Counted from the stretch's first letter, positions 25,601 through 40,600 are shown. The stretch: 62,000 nucleotides of DNA from Apostichopus japonicus (GCF_037975245.1 NC_092563.1:110001-172000); one strand, 5' to 3'. Notes: generated by a model from the sequence alone, not told the origin. Made by a program: numbers and translations.

Positions 25601-28600
25601 GAATTTACGATATCAGCAACCTGTAATAAACAAAGACAAAATTAGGTATTAGGGTAATCAAAAGATAAGCTCTGTTTATCTATAGTTTCAGGCAGCTGTA
25701 TTACTTGTACTGTTTGGTTACATGAGGGTAATCAAAAGATAAGCTCTGTTGATCTATAGTTTCAGACAGCTGTATTACTTGTACTGTTTGGTTACATGAG
25801 GGTAATCAAAAGATAAGCTCTGTTGATCTATAGTTTCAGACAGCTGTATTACTTGTACTGTTTGGTTACATGAGGGTAATCAAAAGATAAGCTCTGTTTA
25901 TCTATAGTTTCAGACAGCTGTATTATTTGTACTGTTTGGTTACATGAGGGTAATCAAAAGATAAGCTCTGTTGATCTATAGTTTCAGACAGCTGTATTAC
26001 TTGTACTGTTTGGTTACATGAGGGTAATCAAAAGATAAGCTCTGTTGATCTATAGTTTCAGACAGCTGTATTACTTGTACTGTTTGGTTACATGAGGGTA
26101 ATCAAAAGATAAGCTCTGTTGATCTATAGTTTCAGGCAGCTGTATTACTTGTACTGTTTGGTTACATGAGGGTAATCAAAAGATAAGCTCTGTTGATCTA
26201 TAGTTTCAGACAGCTGTATTACTTGTACTGTTTGGTTACATGAGGGTAATCAAAAGATAAGCTCTGTTGATCTATAGTTTCAGACAGCTGTATTACTTGT
26301 ACTGTTTGGTTACATGAGGGTAATCAAAAGATAAGCTCTGTTTATCTATAGTTTCAGGCAGCTGTATTACTTGTACTGTTTGGTTACATGAGGGTAATCA
26401 AAAGATAAGCTCTGTTCATCTATAGTTTCAGACAGCTGTATTACTTGTACTGTTTGGTTACATGAGGGTAATCAAAAGATAAGCTCTGTTTATCTATAGT
26501 TTCAGACAGCTGTATTACTGGTACTGTTTGGTTACATGAGGGTAATCAAAAGATAAGCTCTGTTTATCTATAGTTTCAGGCAGCTGTATTACTGGTACTG
26601 TTTGGTTACATGAGGGTAATCAAAAGATAAGCTCTGTTGATCTATAGTTTCAGACAGCTGTATTACTTGTACTGTTTGGTTACATGAGGGTAATCAAAAG
26701 ATAAGCTCTGTTGATCTATAGTTTCAGACAGCTGTATTACTTGTACTGTTTGGTTACATGAGGGTAATCAAAAGATAAGCTCTGTTGATCTATAGTTTCA
26801 GACAGCTGTATTACTTGTACTGTTTGGTTACATGAGGGTAATCAAAAGATAAGCTCTGTTGATCTATAGTTTCAGACAGCTGTATTACTTGTACTGTTTG
26901 GTTACATGAGGGTAATCAAAAGATAAGCTCTGTTTATCTATAGTTTCAGACAGCTGCATTACTTGTACTGTTTGGTTACATGAGGGTAATCAAAAGACTG
27001 TTAATATTTATAGTTTCAGACAGCTGTATTACTTGTACTGTTTGGTTACATGAGGGTAATCAAAAGATAAGCTCTGTTGATCTATAGTTTCAGACAGCTG
27101 TATTACTTGTACTGTTTGGTTACATGAGGGTAATCAAAAGATAAGCTCTGTTGATCTATAGTTTCAGACAGCTGTATTACTTGTACTGTTTGGTTACATG
27201 AGGGTAATCAAAAGATAAGCTCTGTTGATCTATAGTTTCAGACAGCTGTATTACTTGTACTGTTTGGTTACATGAGGGTAATCAAAAGATAAGCTCTGTT
27301 GATCTATAGTTTCAGACAGCTGTATTACTTGTACTGTTTGGTTACATGAGGGTAATCAAAAGATAAGCTCTGTTGATCTATAGTTTCAGGCAGCTGTATT
27401 ACTTGTACTGTTTGGTTACATGAGGGTAATCAAAAGATAAGCTCTGTTGATCTATAGTTTCAGACAGCTGTATTACTTGTACTGTTTGGTTACATGAGGG
27501 TAATCAAAAGATAAGCTCTGTTTATCTATAGTTTCAGACAGCTGCATTACTTTTACTGTTTGGTTACATGAGGGTAATCAAAAGACTGTTAATATTTATA
27601 GTTTCAGACAGCTGTATTACTTGTACTGTTTGGTTACATGAGGGTAATCAAAAGATAAGCTCTGTTGATCTATAGTTTCAGACAGCTGTATTACTTGTAC
27701 TGTTTGGTTACATGAGGGTAATCAAAAGATAAGCTCTGTTGATCTATAGTTTCAGACAGCTGTATTACTTGTACTGTTTGGTTACATGAGGGTAATCAAA
27801 AGATAAGCTCTGTTGATCTATAGTTTCAGACAGCTGTATTACTTGTACTGTTTGGTTACATGAGGGTAATCAAAAGATAAGCTCTGTTTATCTATAGTTT
27901 CAGACAGCTGCATTACTTTTACTGTTTGGTTACATGAGGGTAATCAAAAGACTGTTAATATTTATAGTTTCAGACAGCTGTATTACTTGTACTGTTTGGT
28001 TACATGAGGGTAATCAAAAGATAAGCTCTGTTGATCTATAGTTTCAGACAGCTGTATTACTTGTACTGTTTGGTTACATGAGGGTAATCAAAAGATAAGC
28101 TCTGTTGATCTATAGTTTCAGACAGCTGTATTACTTGTACTGTTTGGTTACATGAGGGTAATCAAAAGATAAGCTCTGTTGATCTATAGTTTCAGACAGC
28201 TGTATTACTTGTACTGTTTGGTTACATGAGGGTAATCAAAAGATAAGCTCTGTTGATCTATAGTTTCAGGCAGCTGTATTACTTGTACTGTTTGGTTACA
28301 TGAGGGTAATCAAAAGATAAGCTCTGTTGATCTATAGTTTCAGACAGCTGTATTACTTGTACTGTTTGGTTACATGAGGGTAATCAAAAGATAAGCTCTG
28401 TTTATCTATAGTTTCAGACAGCTGCATTACTTTTACTGTTTGGTTACATGAGGGTAATCAAAAGACTGTTAATATTTATAGTTTCAGACAGCTGTATTAC
28501 TTTTACTGTTTGGTTACATGAGGGTAATCAAAAGATAAGCTCTGTTGATCTATAGTTTCAGACAGCTGTATTACTTGTACTGTTTGGTTACATGAGGGTA

Positions 28601-31600
28601 ATCAAAAGATAAGCTCTGTTGATCTATAGTTTCAGACAGCTGTATTACTTGTACTGTTTGGTTACATGAGGGTAATCAAAAGATAAGCTCTGTTGATCTA
28701 TAGTTTCAGACAGCTGTATTACTTGTACTGTTTGGTTACATGAGGGTAATCAAAAGATAAGCTCTGTTGATCTATAGTTTCAGACAGCTGTATTACTTGT
28801 ACTGTTTGGTTACATGAGGGTAATCAAAAGATAAGCTCTGTTTATCTATAGTTTCAGACAGCTGTATTATTTGTACTGTTTGGTTACATGAGGGTAATCA
28901 AAAGATAAGCTCTGTTGATCTATAGTTTCAGACAGCTGTATTACTTGTACTGTTTGGTTACATGAGGGTAATCAAAAGATAAGCTCTGTTGATCTATAGT
29001 TTCAGACAGCTGTATTACTTGTACTGTTTGGTTACATGAGGGTAATCAAAAGATAAGCTCTGTTGATCTATAGTTTCAGGCAGCTGTATTACTTGTACTG
29101 TTTGGTTACATGAGGGTAATCAAAAGATAAGCTCTGTTTATCTATAGTTTCAGACAGCTGTATTACTTGTACTGTTTGGTTACATGAGGGTAATCAAAAG
29201 ATAAGCTCTGTTGATCTATAGTTTCAGACAGCTGTATTACTTGTACTGTTTGGTTACATGAGGGTAATCAAAAGATAAGCTCTGTTGATCTATAGTTTCA
29301 GACAGCTGTATTACTTGTACTGTTTGGTTACATGAGGGTAATCAAAAGATAAGCTCTGTTGATCTATAGTTTCAGGCAGCTGTATTACTTGTACTGTTTG
29401 GTTACATGAGGGTAATCAAAAGATAAGCTCTGTTTATCTATAGTTTCAGACAGCTGTATTACTTGTACTGTTTGGTTACATGAGGGTAATCAAAAGATAA
29501 GCTCTGTTCATCTATAGTTTCAGACAGCTGTATTACTGGTACTGTTTGGTTACATGAGGGTAATCAAAAGATAAGCTCTGTTTATCTATAGTTTCAGGCA
29601 GCTGTATTACTGGTACTGTTTGGTTACATGAGGGTAATCAAAAGATAAGCTCTGTTTATCTATAGTTTCAGACAGCTGTATTACTTGTACTGTTTGGTTA
29701 CATGAGGGTAATCAAAAGATAAGCTCTGTTGATCTATAGTTTCAGACAGCTGTATTACTTGTACTGTTTGGTTACATGAGGGTAATCAAAAGATAAGCTC
29801 TGTTGATCTATAGTTTCAGACAGCTGTATTACTTGTACTGTTTGGTTACATGAGGGTAATCAAAAGATAAGCTCTGTTTATCTATAGTTTCAGACAGCTG
29901 CATTACTTTTACTGTTTGGTTACATGAGGGTAATCAAAAGACTGTTAATATTTATAGTTTCAGACAGCTGTATTACTTGTACTGTTTGGTTACATGAGGG
30001 TAATCAAAAGATAAGCTCTGTTGATCTATAGTTTCAGACAGCTGTATTACTTGTACTGTTTGGTTACATGAGGGTAATCAAAAGATAAGCTCTGTTGATC
30101 TATAGTTTCAGACAGCTGTATTACTTGTACTGTTTGGTTACATGAGGGTAATCAAAAGATAAGCTCTGTTGATCTATAGTTTCAGACAGCTGTATTACTT
30201 GTACTGTTTGGTTACATGAGGGTAATCAAAAGATAAGCTCTGTTTATCTATAGTTTCAGACAGCTGCATTACTTTTACTGTTTGGTTACATGAGGGTAAT
30301 CAAAAGACTGTTAATATTTATAGTTTCAGACAGCTGTATTACTTGTACTGTTTGGTTACATGAGGGTAATCAAAAGATAAGCTCTGTTGATCTATAGTTT
30401 CAGACAGCTGTATTACTTGTACTGTTTGGTTACATGAGGGTAATCAAAAGATAAGCTCTGTTGATCTATAGTTTCAGACAGCTGTATTACTTGTACTGTT
30501 TGGTTACATGAGGGTAATCAAAAGATAAGCTCTGTTGATCTATAGTTTCAGGCAGCTGTATTACTTGTACTGTTTGGTTACATGAGGGTAATCAAAAGAT
30601 AAGCTATGTTTATCTATAGTTTCAGACAGCTGCATTACTTTTACTGTTTGGTTACATGAGGGTAATCAAAAGACTGTTAATATTTATAGTTTCAGACAGC
30701 TGTATTACTGTTTGGTTACATGAGGGTAATCAAAAGATAAGCTCTAAGGGGAAACGGGGAGGGGAAAGGGATAGGGGGAAGGGAAAGTGGAGGGAGAAGG
30801 GGAAAAGGGAAGGGAGAAGGGGAAAAGGGACAGGGTAGGTGGAAGGAAAGGGAAAGGAGTCCAAGTAAAGAAGTTAATCATCCACAAAACTTCAGCAAAA
30901 TAACTTACATATCCCATCATTTCGCTACCCCTGGTCTTGAACATAGTATTCATGACCACACATGTACCACTTGAGCAGTGCGACTGTGCATCAAGGAGGC
31001 CCTCTATTAGCAAGAACACAAAAGCCTGTAGTTGGTCTTGAGGTATCTTCTTTGCTAGAACCTGTTTAACAGAAAATGAATTTGTTTGATCTGTCTGCAT
31101 CAACAACTTTCCTGCCAGGTTGGGCTGGCTTCATGGATTATAATCTTAATATGTATAACACCCAGTGAATTTGGTAAAACTGGTGATAAGCTTTAATAAA
31201 CAGCTGCATACTTCAATGAAATGTAATAAAGCAAAAGAAGAGCATAAAATCATGTAAAATATATAACAATATATCAACATAATTAAAGAAATAAGATGGA
31301 TATTTTATAACACATAAAAGTATGACATCAATTTGATGAGATTAACAACTTTTGGTCACAAGCTTTGTTGAACAGTGTTTCTGTTTTCTGGTGTCTGTCA
31401 TATTTAAAAAAAAAATATATTGTTTCTGTGTGTGTCTGTACAATCATATGAGAAATAAATCATTTAAGAAGTAAAAAAGTGATTATTATTCTTTAAAAAC
31501 ACACTTTGGGCATCTTTACATTACCTATGTTGCTAGAAGATTACATAATGACATTTTTCTAGTTATCTTAGTTTTACCTTGGAGAGAATACTGATATTGT

Positions 31601-34600
31601 TAAACAATCCTTGAGGATCACTTGTATCTGATCTCTGTTTCAAGATGGTTTCCATTACCTATGTTGCTAGAAGATAACATGGTGACATTTTTCTAATAAT
31701 CTTAGTTTTACCTTGGAGAGATCACTGATATTGTTAAACAATCCTTGAGGATCACTTGTATCTGATCTCTGCTTCAAGATGGTCAAAGCTTCTACCAATT
31801 TGTCCTCGTAATCAGCAGCTTTACCTGAGGCAGAGAAAAAAAACAAAAATACAGATTTGTTGCTTTGCTGTGTGCCTTTAAAGTATCTCTTTTCAACAGA
31901 AAGGTATTAGAACTGGAAACAATTTAAAACTCCTAAAACAAAGCTTGATATCTCTCTAATAAAGGTTAATTTATCTCATGTTAAAGGTCAAATCAGGTCA
32001 TAAACCAGTTCTGTCTAGGGTTGAGGTATATTTTAATGCTGTTGTCATGCTTTCACCTGAAACTGACTTGACAGGGAGCAATAACTTATAGTGAACAGTA
32101 GGTATGCATGTTACTTACTATTGCTAGTGGGTTTAGAAATGTTCATTTGAAGGTAACTTACTATTGCTAGTGGGTTTAAAAATGATAGTTTGAAGGTAAC
32201 TTACTATTGCTAGGTTTAGAGCAATAACTTATAGTGAACAGTAGGTATGCATGTTACTTACTATTGCTAGTGGGTTTAGAAATGTTCATTTGAAGGTAAC
32301 TTACTATTGCTAGTGGGTTTAGAAATGTTTGTTTGTAGGTAACTTACTATTGCTAGTGGGTTTATAAATGTTCATTTGAAGGTAACTTACTATTGCTAGT
32401 GGGTTTAGAAATGTTCATTTGAAGGTAACTTACTATTGCTAGGTTTAGAAATGTTTGTTTGTAGGTAACTTACTATTGCTAGTGGGTTTATAAATGTTCA
32501 TTTGAAGGTAACTTACTATTGCTAGGTTTAGAAATGTTTGTTTGTAGGTAACTTACTATTGCTAGTGGGTTTAGAAATGTTCATTTGAAGGTAACTTACT
32601 ATTGCTAGGTTTAGAAATGTTTGTTTGTAGGTAACTTACTATTGCTAGTGGGTTTAGAAATGTTCATTTGAAGGTAACTTACTATTGCTAGGTTTAGAAA
32701 TGTTTGTTTGTAGGTAACTTACTATTGCTAGTGGGTTTAGAAATGTTCATTTGAAGGTAACTTACTATTGCTAGGTTTAGAAATGTTTGTTTGTAGGTAA
32801 CTTACTATTGCTAGTGGGTTTATAAATGTTCATTTGAAGGTAACTTACTATTGCTAGGTTTAGAAATGTTTGTTTGTAGGTAACTTACTATTGCTAGTGG
32901 GTTTAGAAATGTTCATTTGAAGGTAACTTACTATTGCTAGGTTTAGAAATGTTCGTTTGAAGGTAACTTACTATTGCTAGTGGGTTTAGATATGATACGA
33001 TAGTTTAAAGGTAACTTACAATTGCTAGTGGGTTTAGATATGGTAGTTTGAAGGTAACTTACAATTGCTAGTGGATTTAGATATGATAGTTTGAAGGTAA
33101 CTTACTATTGCTAGTGGGTTTAGATATGACAGTTTGAAGGTAACTTACTATTGCTAGTGGGTGTAGATATGATAGCTTGAAGGTAACTTACTATTGCTAG
33201 GTTTAGAAATGTTTGTTTGTAGGTAACTTACTATTGCTAGTGGGTTTAGAAATGTTCATTTGAAGGTAACTTACTATTGCTAGTGGGTTTAGATATGATA
33301 GTTTGAAGGTAACTTACTATTGCTAGTGGGTTTAGATATGGTAGTTTGAAGGTAACTTACTATTGCTAGTGGTTGTAGATATGATGGTTGGAAGGTAACT
33401 TACTATAGTTAGTGGGTGTATATATGATAGTTTGAATGTAACTTACTATTGCTATAGGGTTTAGATATGATAGTTTGAAGGTAACTTACAATTGCTAGTG
33501 GGTTTAGATATGATAGCTTGAAGGTAACTTACTATTGCTAGTGGGTTTAGATATGATAGTTTGAAGGTAACTTCATTATAAGGAAATGCAAAGATTTTTC
33601 CAACTCAGATGCCATGATGAAGTCACTCACTCTGGTGTTGCCACTTAACTTTAAACATATGACATTCTAGCGATTAAGCATGCTGTTTGGATGTGTTTTT
33701 CACCTACTAATGAATCAAATTGGCAGTGTAAGGTTTTATTCCTTGAAGGAATATGAACTCCAAGTAATGATTTAATCTGTAATGTGGTATCCTATCTTCA
33801 AAAAAATAAACTAACAATTAATCTTAGATAATTATATCAGTAAATGAATAATGAAAACTGAAATTTTAGACAATGGAAAAGAACAAAGAAATTTATGGCC
33901 AGAACAGGATTGGAACCAGTGACCTATGGCTTGTAACCCAGACGCCCACTGGTTCTAATCCTGTTCTAGCCATAAATTTCTTTGGTCTTTTCCAATTAAT
34001 TTTAGAGTTAACGAACAAGTCATTTGCTACCTTCATATCGCAGGGCGATCTTCAGAATCAATTGGCAGCTCTCCATCGCCAGGCCCCTTAACAGCAAATT
34101 CGGGTCAGAGCAACGAGGAACCAGACGGGCCAGGAATGGACCCATAAAGGTTACAGCAGAAGGACCCTGCATTTCAGTAATGAAATAGATGGCAATTTGA
34201 CAAATCATAACAAAGTATAGCCTATGAAAATAACACAGGCACATCATAATAACACAGTGAAGATACAGACTTATCAAAATAAGGACTTCTACACTTTACA
34301 GGCCCTCTTTCAATTATAGAATATGATCAATAAAAGCAATCAAATCAATACAATCAATCAATGCTCTGTCACCAGCACTCATGACTAGAAATGATTAAAC
34401 TTCTTCTTCTTAAATAGCAGGTTTTTCAACCAAAGAATATTTTGTGGAACACAAACATGTACATACTTTATGCTATGTGTATGAGAGGTATAAAGTTTAA
34501 ACACACAGTGATATAAGCACAAAGGGAGCTTGACATAATTACAGTATCCACAGCACACCCACTCTATTACAGAGAGAAGTGTAAACAATTGCTGACTTAC

Positions 34601-37600
34601 ACCACCAACACTTGACAGGTTCTGCAAGTAGAACTCTAGCAAGTCTCTGAGAATGGTCACTGCTCTTAGTCTTTCTATTTCTTCTAAGGATAACATCCAC
34701 AACTCAATATGCTAAAAGAACAATGGAAAATAAAAGTAAGATGGATACCATCACATTGCGATCACTCAAAGGAAATATATGCAAATTATGGTCAGTTACA
34801 TAACGTACTGATGATTTCTTTTATAATCACATATTAACATCTTGTCTTCTTGTATTTTGCTTTCAACTTCTAAATTACAAAACAATCAGGAATATATAAA
34901 GGGGTTATTTTCACTTTTATTATAATTGTCAAACGACAATTATCCCTGCCTCCTCCACTTCACTATATGCATGTTCTCAGTTTCACATCACAAATCTTGG
35001 ACTAAAACAAATTAAGTTGGCAATTGGTAAACTGTTTAAAGGCCTTGTAAAATCTAGTCAACTCTGCATAAATACACATCTGACATTCTTGGCCTGGTCA
35101 TTTTCCCCTCTTGATTGCTCCTCTTTGACATTGTTTTTGCATGAACTCTGTGTCTGTTTAGGAGTGCATGAGAACTAGAATCCATAAAAGAACAGGCTGC
35201 TGATCATCAAAATTGTCAAAATTGAATGGACGAGTTCATTACGCCCACTAATTAGATAAGTTTGGGTGAAGAAATCTTCCCAAGTTTGTTTAGATTCATC
35301 AAATAGCCATCTCATCTGGATCAGTGTGTAGCACGTTCAGTAAAATTGCTGCAAAAATACTGGGATACATGAAATTTACATAATGACCCAAATTAAGTAA
35401 TTACACCAACATTAACGATACCTTAAAAATATTCATAAATTCGTCTGGGACTAGTTTCTTTCTGAGTACTTCTTGTAACATCTGTTGTAGGCTATCCATA
35501 GATAAGCTCATCAAACGTTCCCATTCCTGGACCTGCTGATCTGAAATTTCATCTTTAGACTTTGGAGAGAGGAAGGGTCCATTCGGAAGAATAAACAAAC
35601 AATCCGTGCCAGTCTTGATCAGGTCAAACATGTCAGCTTCATTCAAAGCTGGATCAAGTTTACTGCATTTTGTTAAGGTTTACTGGCTTCACAAGATGTC
35701 CCATCTTTATGTCCCCCAAAGTATAATCTAATCCTGTTTTTTTTTAGCAGGGAAGCTTGAAATTACAGAGTACATACAATCTTGCCTTGCCTTTAATGGT
35801 TGACTCTAGACCACTAACAGATGACAACATAATCAATACAAAATGGCTGAGTTTTTATACAGACCAAGGTTACAGATGATAGTTTCCATGGTAATATTTG
35901 GGGACCTAACTGGAAATTTTTAAATTTAACAAACTTGAATGCTTAAAAATAAAAAAAATTGAATCAACAAGGGAATAGGAATTTTAGGTTTTTTTTCCAT
36001 AAAATTTATATATATTGGAATTTGGTGAGCATATTTCCTGATACAATCTTTATCTTGACAGAAAGGTAAAAAACTTGGGCTATCAAATTTACTTGCTGAT
36101 TATGGAACTATGCAAATATGCAAACTGAAGGCCCCATTTTGAATTTTGGGGTTGAATGTTCCTCATAATAATGGTGTTACAAACTCGACTGTTACACATG
36201 ACATAAGTATTGTAGCAGAACTTGTAGCAAACCTGCTATGACAACTGCTACTATAAAAGGATACACAAGTGTAGCACAAGCCTGCAATGCCAGGGCTCTT
36301 GTCTCATTGTTTAGTTCTTTCTTGCCTTCACCTTTCATGTACGCCTGCATATGGTTGATCAGAGATGTCTTCTTCTCAAATGGGTAATTTTTCTTCAAGT
36401 GATCTGGATGAAGTGACTTACCAATCAAATCCACTGCTCTGATCAAGTTCTGTTTCACAGAAGTATCCTAATCAAAGAAATATTTATAGAAATGTCCAGA
36501 GAAAATTAATTCATGTTGAGAGATTATGCAAAAAGAACTAGACCCACAAAAGACTTTTGAACAATAAATTTGAGCACATTAACACATGTTTGGTAGTGTG
36601 TTTCCACTTGTTCTTTGGAATTATGAAAGAGCGAAGCTGTTTGATGCAAGTTTTCTAGTACTATGAGCTTTCCTATTAAAGATGACTTGAGTTCTGCTAG
36701 CACGTGCAACAGACTTAGATTCTCCAAAACCCAAAAACAAAGTAAGAGCTTACTGCACACTGTCCAATTGACCAAGACCAAACTCAAGCATCTATACATG
36801 GAAAGTCTTGGATGGTCAGGCAGTGTGCACATGCTTAAGACTACAACTAATCAAGATTTTGCCAGAATCTTTTAGCCGCATCCCCTTCAGTCGGGAAAAC
36901 TGAACAAGTAGCATTTTTCCAACTGGCAGTTGAAGTGTGTGACAAGTTACAACTACAACTGCTCAGTCTCAAAAAGTGTAGTCAACCATAGAAAAGTAAT
37001 TTTGCATGTGATCTAACTGAGCACCAGTCCTTATCACGACGCAGTTCTGAAGTGTCTTTATCAGTCTTCTAGTATGCCATGGTCTCAGTTGAAAGGACAT
37101 GGGTCTCAGTTGTAAGGATATGGGTCGTCACAACTATTGAAAACTAGGTTACCAACAGTCGAGTTGGGTCCCATTCAGTTGGAGCAGAGTACACTGTCTT
37201 TAATCTCATCCTCCTTTGAAAAAGCAGTGATGATGGTCTCACCAAATAGTTCAGCTTTATGTCTCAAAAACATGACCAATACAATTAGTTCCATTAGCCC
37301 TCTTTTTTTCTTTCCTCCTTCGGTAATTCAGTCCTTTGGCATCATTTTACCCACCAAAGAACCTAGCAGGTACAAAATATTTATCCGTCAACATTCTTTG
37401 AAAGATTTCTCTCCTGTTCCATGCACTTCCATAGAACATATATACAGGTTTATACAAATAATATATATATACATGTCCAAATTAGAGCAAACTGTATAGA
37501 AAATATTGGTTCTTTGAGAGACAACAGCAAAGAAATGTGTCTTAAAAATAAGCCCTGCAAAGCTTGCTGATTGAAAGCACCACTGATTGAAGACTATTAT

Positions 37601-40600
37601 CAAATACCGACACTCAACTACATTGAATTTTGAAGGTACGTTATGGGCCTACTCTTACCTTGACATTGGCAAAATGTGGGTTGATGTTGTTGAGAATGTT
37701 GGCCTCAACCCTGGATGAGATGACATTACTGGGTGCATAGAGTGTAAGATACCCATAACAAAGCATGACGGTACACTTCACTCGTTCTGTGTCTACTTCA
37801 GATTTATCCTGAAAGTTGGCAGACGGAAGAGTACCAGCGTCAGAATGAGACAATAATAAGTCAAAAAACAAGTCCAATAACAAGTCAAATAATAAGTAAA
37901 ATAACACATGAAATAACAAGTCAAATAATAAGTCAAATGTATGTTTTTGAACTAGTAAAGAAATCTTCACTGTCCTTATAGTAATATTAGAAGGATTTCT
38001 TCTTAATAGTTCAACTCTTGTCTCCTTGGGAAATTCAATGTTTCAACTGACCAACCCTTTTCCTCACAAACCCAACCAGCAACTTCAAAGCTGCAGCATT
38101 TCTGAGTTCAATTTGGCAAATATTCAAAACTTAAAGTAAGATTGTAACTGATCAATCAAAGACCCGTTCCCCAGTATATATTAATGACAAATTAATTAAT
38201 GATTCCATTCTCATGATTTCATTAGGGGAATGCATCTCTATGACATTATCATCTATCTATTTGGATTTAGAATTGCTTCCACACTAGTAACAGTGTAATC
38301 TCTTCTGTCAGTGTAGAATGGAATATAACTTAGTTCTCTTCACATCTATCATGTCCTATGCAGTTTTCACACACATGTAACTTCTTGCCTAAATTAATTG
38401 CTTCAAACAAAATAGAAAATACCAGCAAAAATTGTTCCCCAAAATTTAAAAAAAAAATGTAGCAATAAAAGGTATTGCGCAAGGAAAGAAAGCATGGGCA
38501 AGTTTTTTATAGAATAGGAGGGTTTTCAAAGTAATGTAAAGTCAGAGAATCTATTATAATTAAAATAGATGACAGAAGTGTTACAAATATGGTGCATTAA
38601 CACTGGGATTTGTACATCAGAACGTTATTGATACAGCTTACTATAAACATAGTTACAGCTACTACTCAATAATGGTTTACCTAAAAACAGCTAGATAACA
38701 TATAAAATGCCAAAATAATGTGGGAATCAGGTGACTGTGTTCTTTGCTATTAGCAGCTTCCATTCCACCAGTAAAAACCTTAAAATATTACATAAGAAAA
38801 TATAATAATTCAAATTTTATTTGAAAGAAGATGTGTTTATTAGTTTGCCTCACAGTCAGTACATTCAGCAAGCATTTTGTGTTTCCCATATATCGCAAAA
38901 GTGTACAGGAATGTAAAGGATATTGACACAATGTTTCTCTATGCAAACTGATTGCAGTTTTGGGATAAGGATAGGGAAGTATGGTGAGTATGTGCGAGGG
39001 AGGCTGAGAATGACAGGTACAGCAAAGAGTTGTACCTCTCTCAGACATTCAAACATGAAATCATGAAATAAAGGGTATACCTAAAAACAGCTTTATAACA
39101 TATGAAATGCCAAAAATAATATGGGAATCAGGTGGTTGGATTCTTTGCTATTAGCTGCTAGCATTCCACCAATGAAGTAAGTTCAGTGCATATGCCACCA
39201 GTTTTGATGCTCACACACAAACACTTCATACAGAACAAACAAGCAATCACCTGGCAGTCAGTGTACAGTTCTTGTGTCGCTTTACAGATAATGATAATTT
39301 ACCCAAATTTCAGACTATGCTATTGGCCCCACTCACACATGTTTTTACAGTTTATTGCAAATCCATTCTTGCATATTGACTTCTTTTCAAAAGCATGAAA
39401 TTTACTCAAGGTACGAAGCGGAACTTTCGAGATACTTCACTTGACATCTAGAGTACAGAGACTGACAACAACTTTTGAGCTCAAGTATTTTTAAGCTGCA
39501 TTTAAAGGTTTTAACATACTTCAAAGGTATTAACATACTTCAAGGTAAAATATGAAAGCAATGTTTTTAATAATACTCAACAAATTACGCCCTTTGATAC
39601 ACATGTTAAATATAATCTGGTATATACAGCTACAACTATGGAGACAATACAAGAACTAACCTACCACAACCAAAATGAGAGAGATACTCAGCACAAGAAG
39701 TTCAACCATGTTGATTCATCCACACATATGTTGATTTATCTTCACATATGTTGATTCATCCACACACATGTTGATTTATCCTCACATATGTTGATTTATC
39801 CACACATGTGTTGATTTATCCACACGTGTTGATTTATCGACACATATGTTGATTTATCCACACATGTGTTGATTTATCCACACGTGTTGATTTATCCACA
39901 CATGTGTTGATCTATCCACACATATGTTGATTTATCCTCGCATGTGTTGATTTATCCACACGTGTTGATTCATCTACACATATGTTGATTTATCCACACA
40001 TGTGTTGATTTATCCACACATGTGTTGATTTATCCACACATGTGTTGATTTATCCACACGTGTTGATTTATCCACAAGCATGTTGATTTATCCACACACA
40101 TGTTGATTTATCCACACACATGTTGATTTATCCACACGTGTTGATTTATCCACACGTGTTGATTTATCGACACATATGTTGATTTATCCACACATGTGTT
40201 GATTTATCCACACATATGTTGATTTATCCACACACATGTTGATTTATCCACACATGTGTTGATTTATCCACACATGTGTTGATTTATCCACACGTGTTGA
40301 TTTATCCACACACATGTTGATTTATCCACACACATGTTGATTTATCCACACACATGTTGATTTATCCACATGTGTTGATTTATCCACACGTGTTGATTTA
40401 TCGACACATATGTTGATTTATCCACACATGTGTTGATTTATCCACACACATGTTGATTTATCCACACATGTGTTGATTTATCCAGACATATGTTGATTTA
40501 TCCTCGCATGTTTTGATTTATCCACACATGTGTTGATTTATCCACACATGTGTTGATTTATCCACACATATGTTGATTTATCCTCGCATGTTTTGATTTA

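Noticed and set aside
36524-36832. 102-codon - strand open frame considered as an extra MROH1 exon
   Set aside because: Flanking exons already join in phase, and the translation shows no MROH1 similarity.
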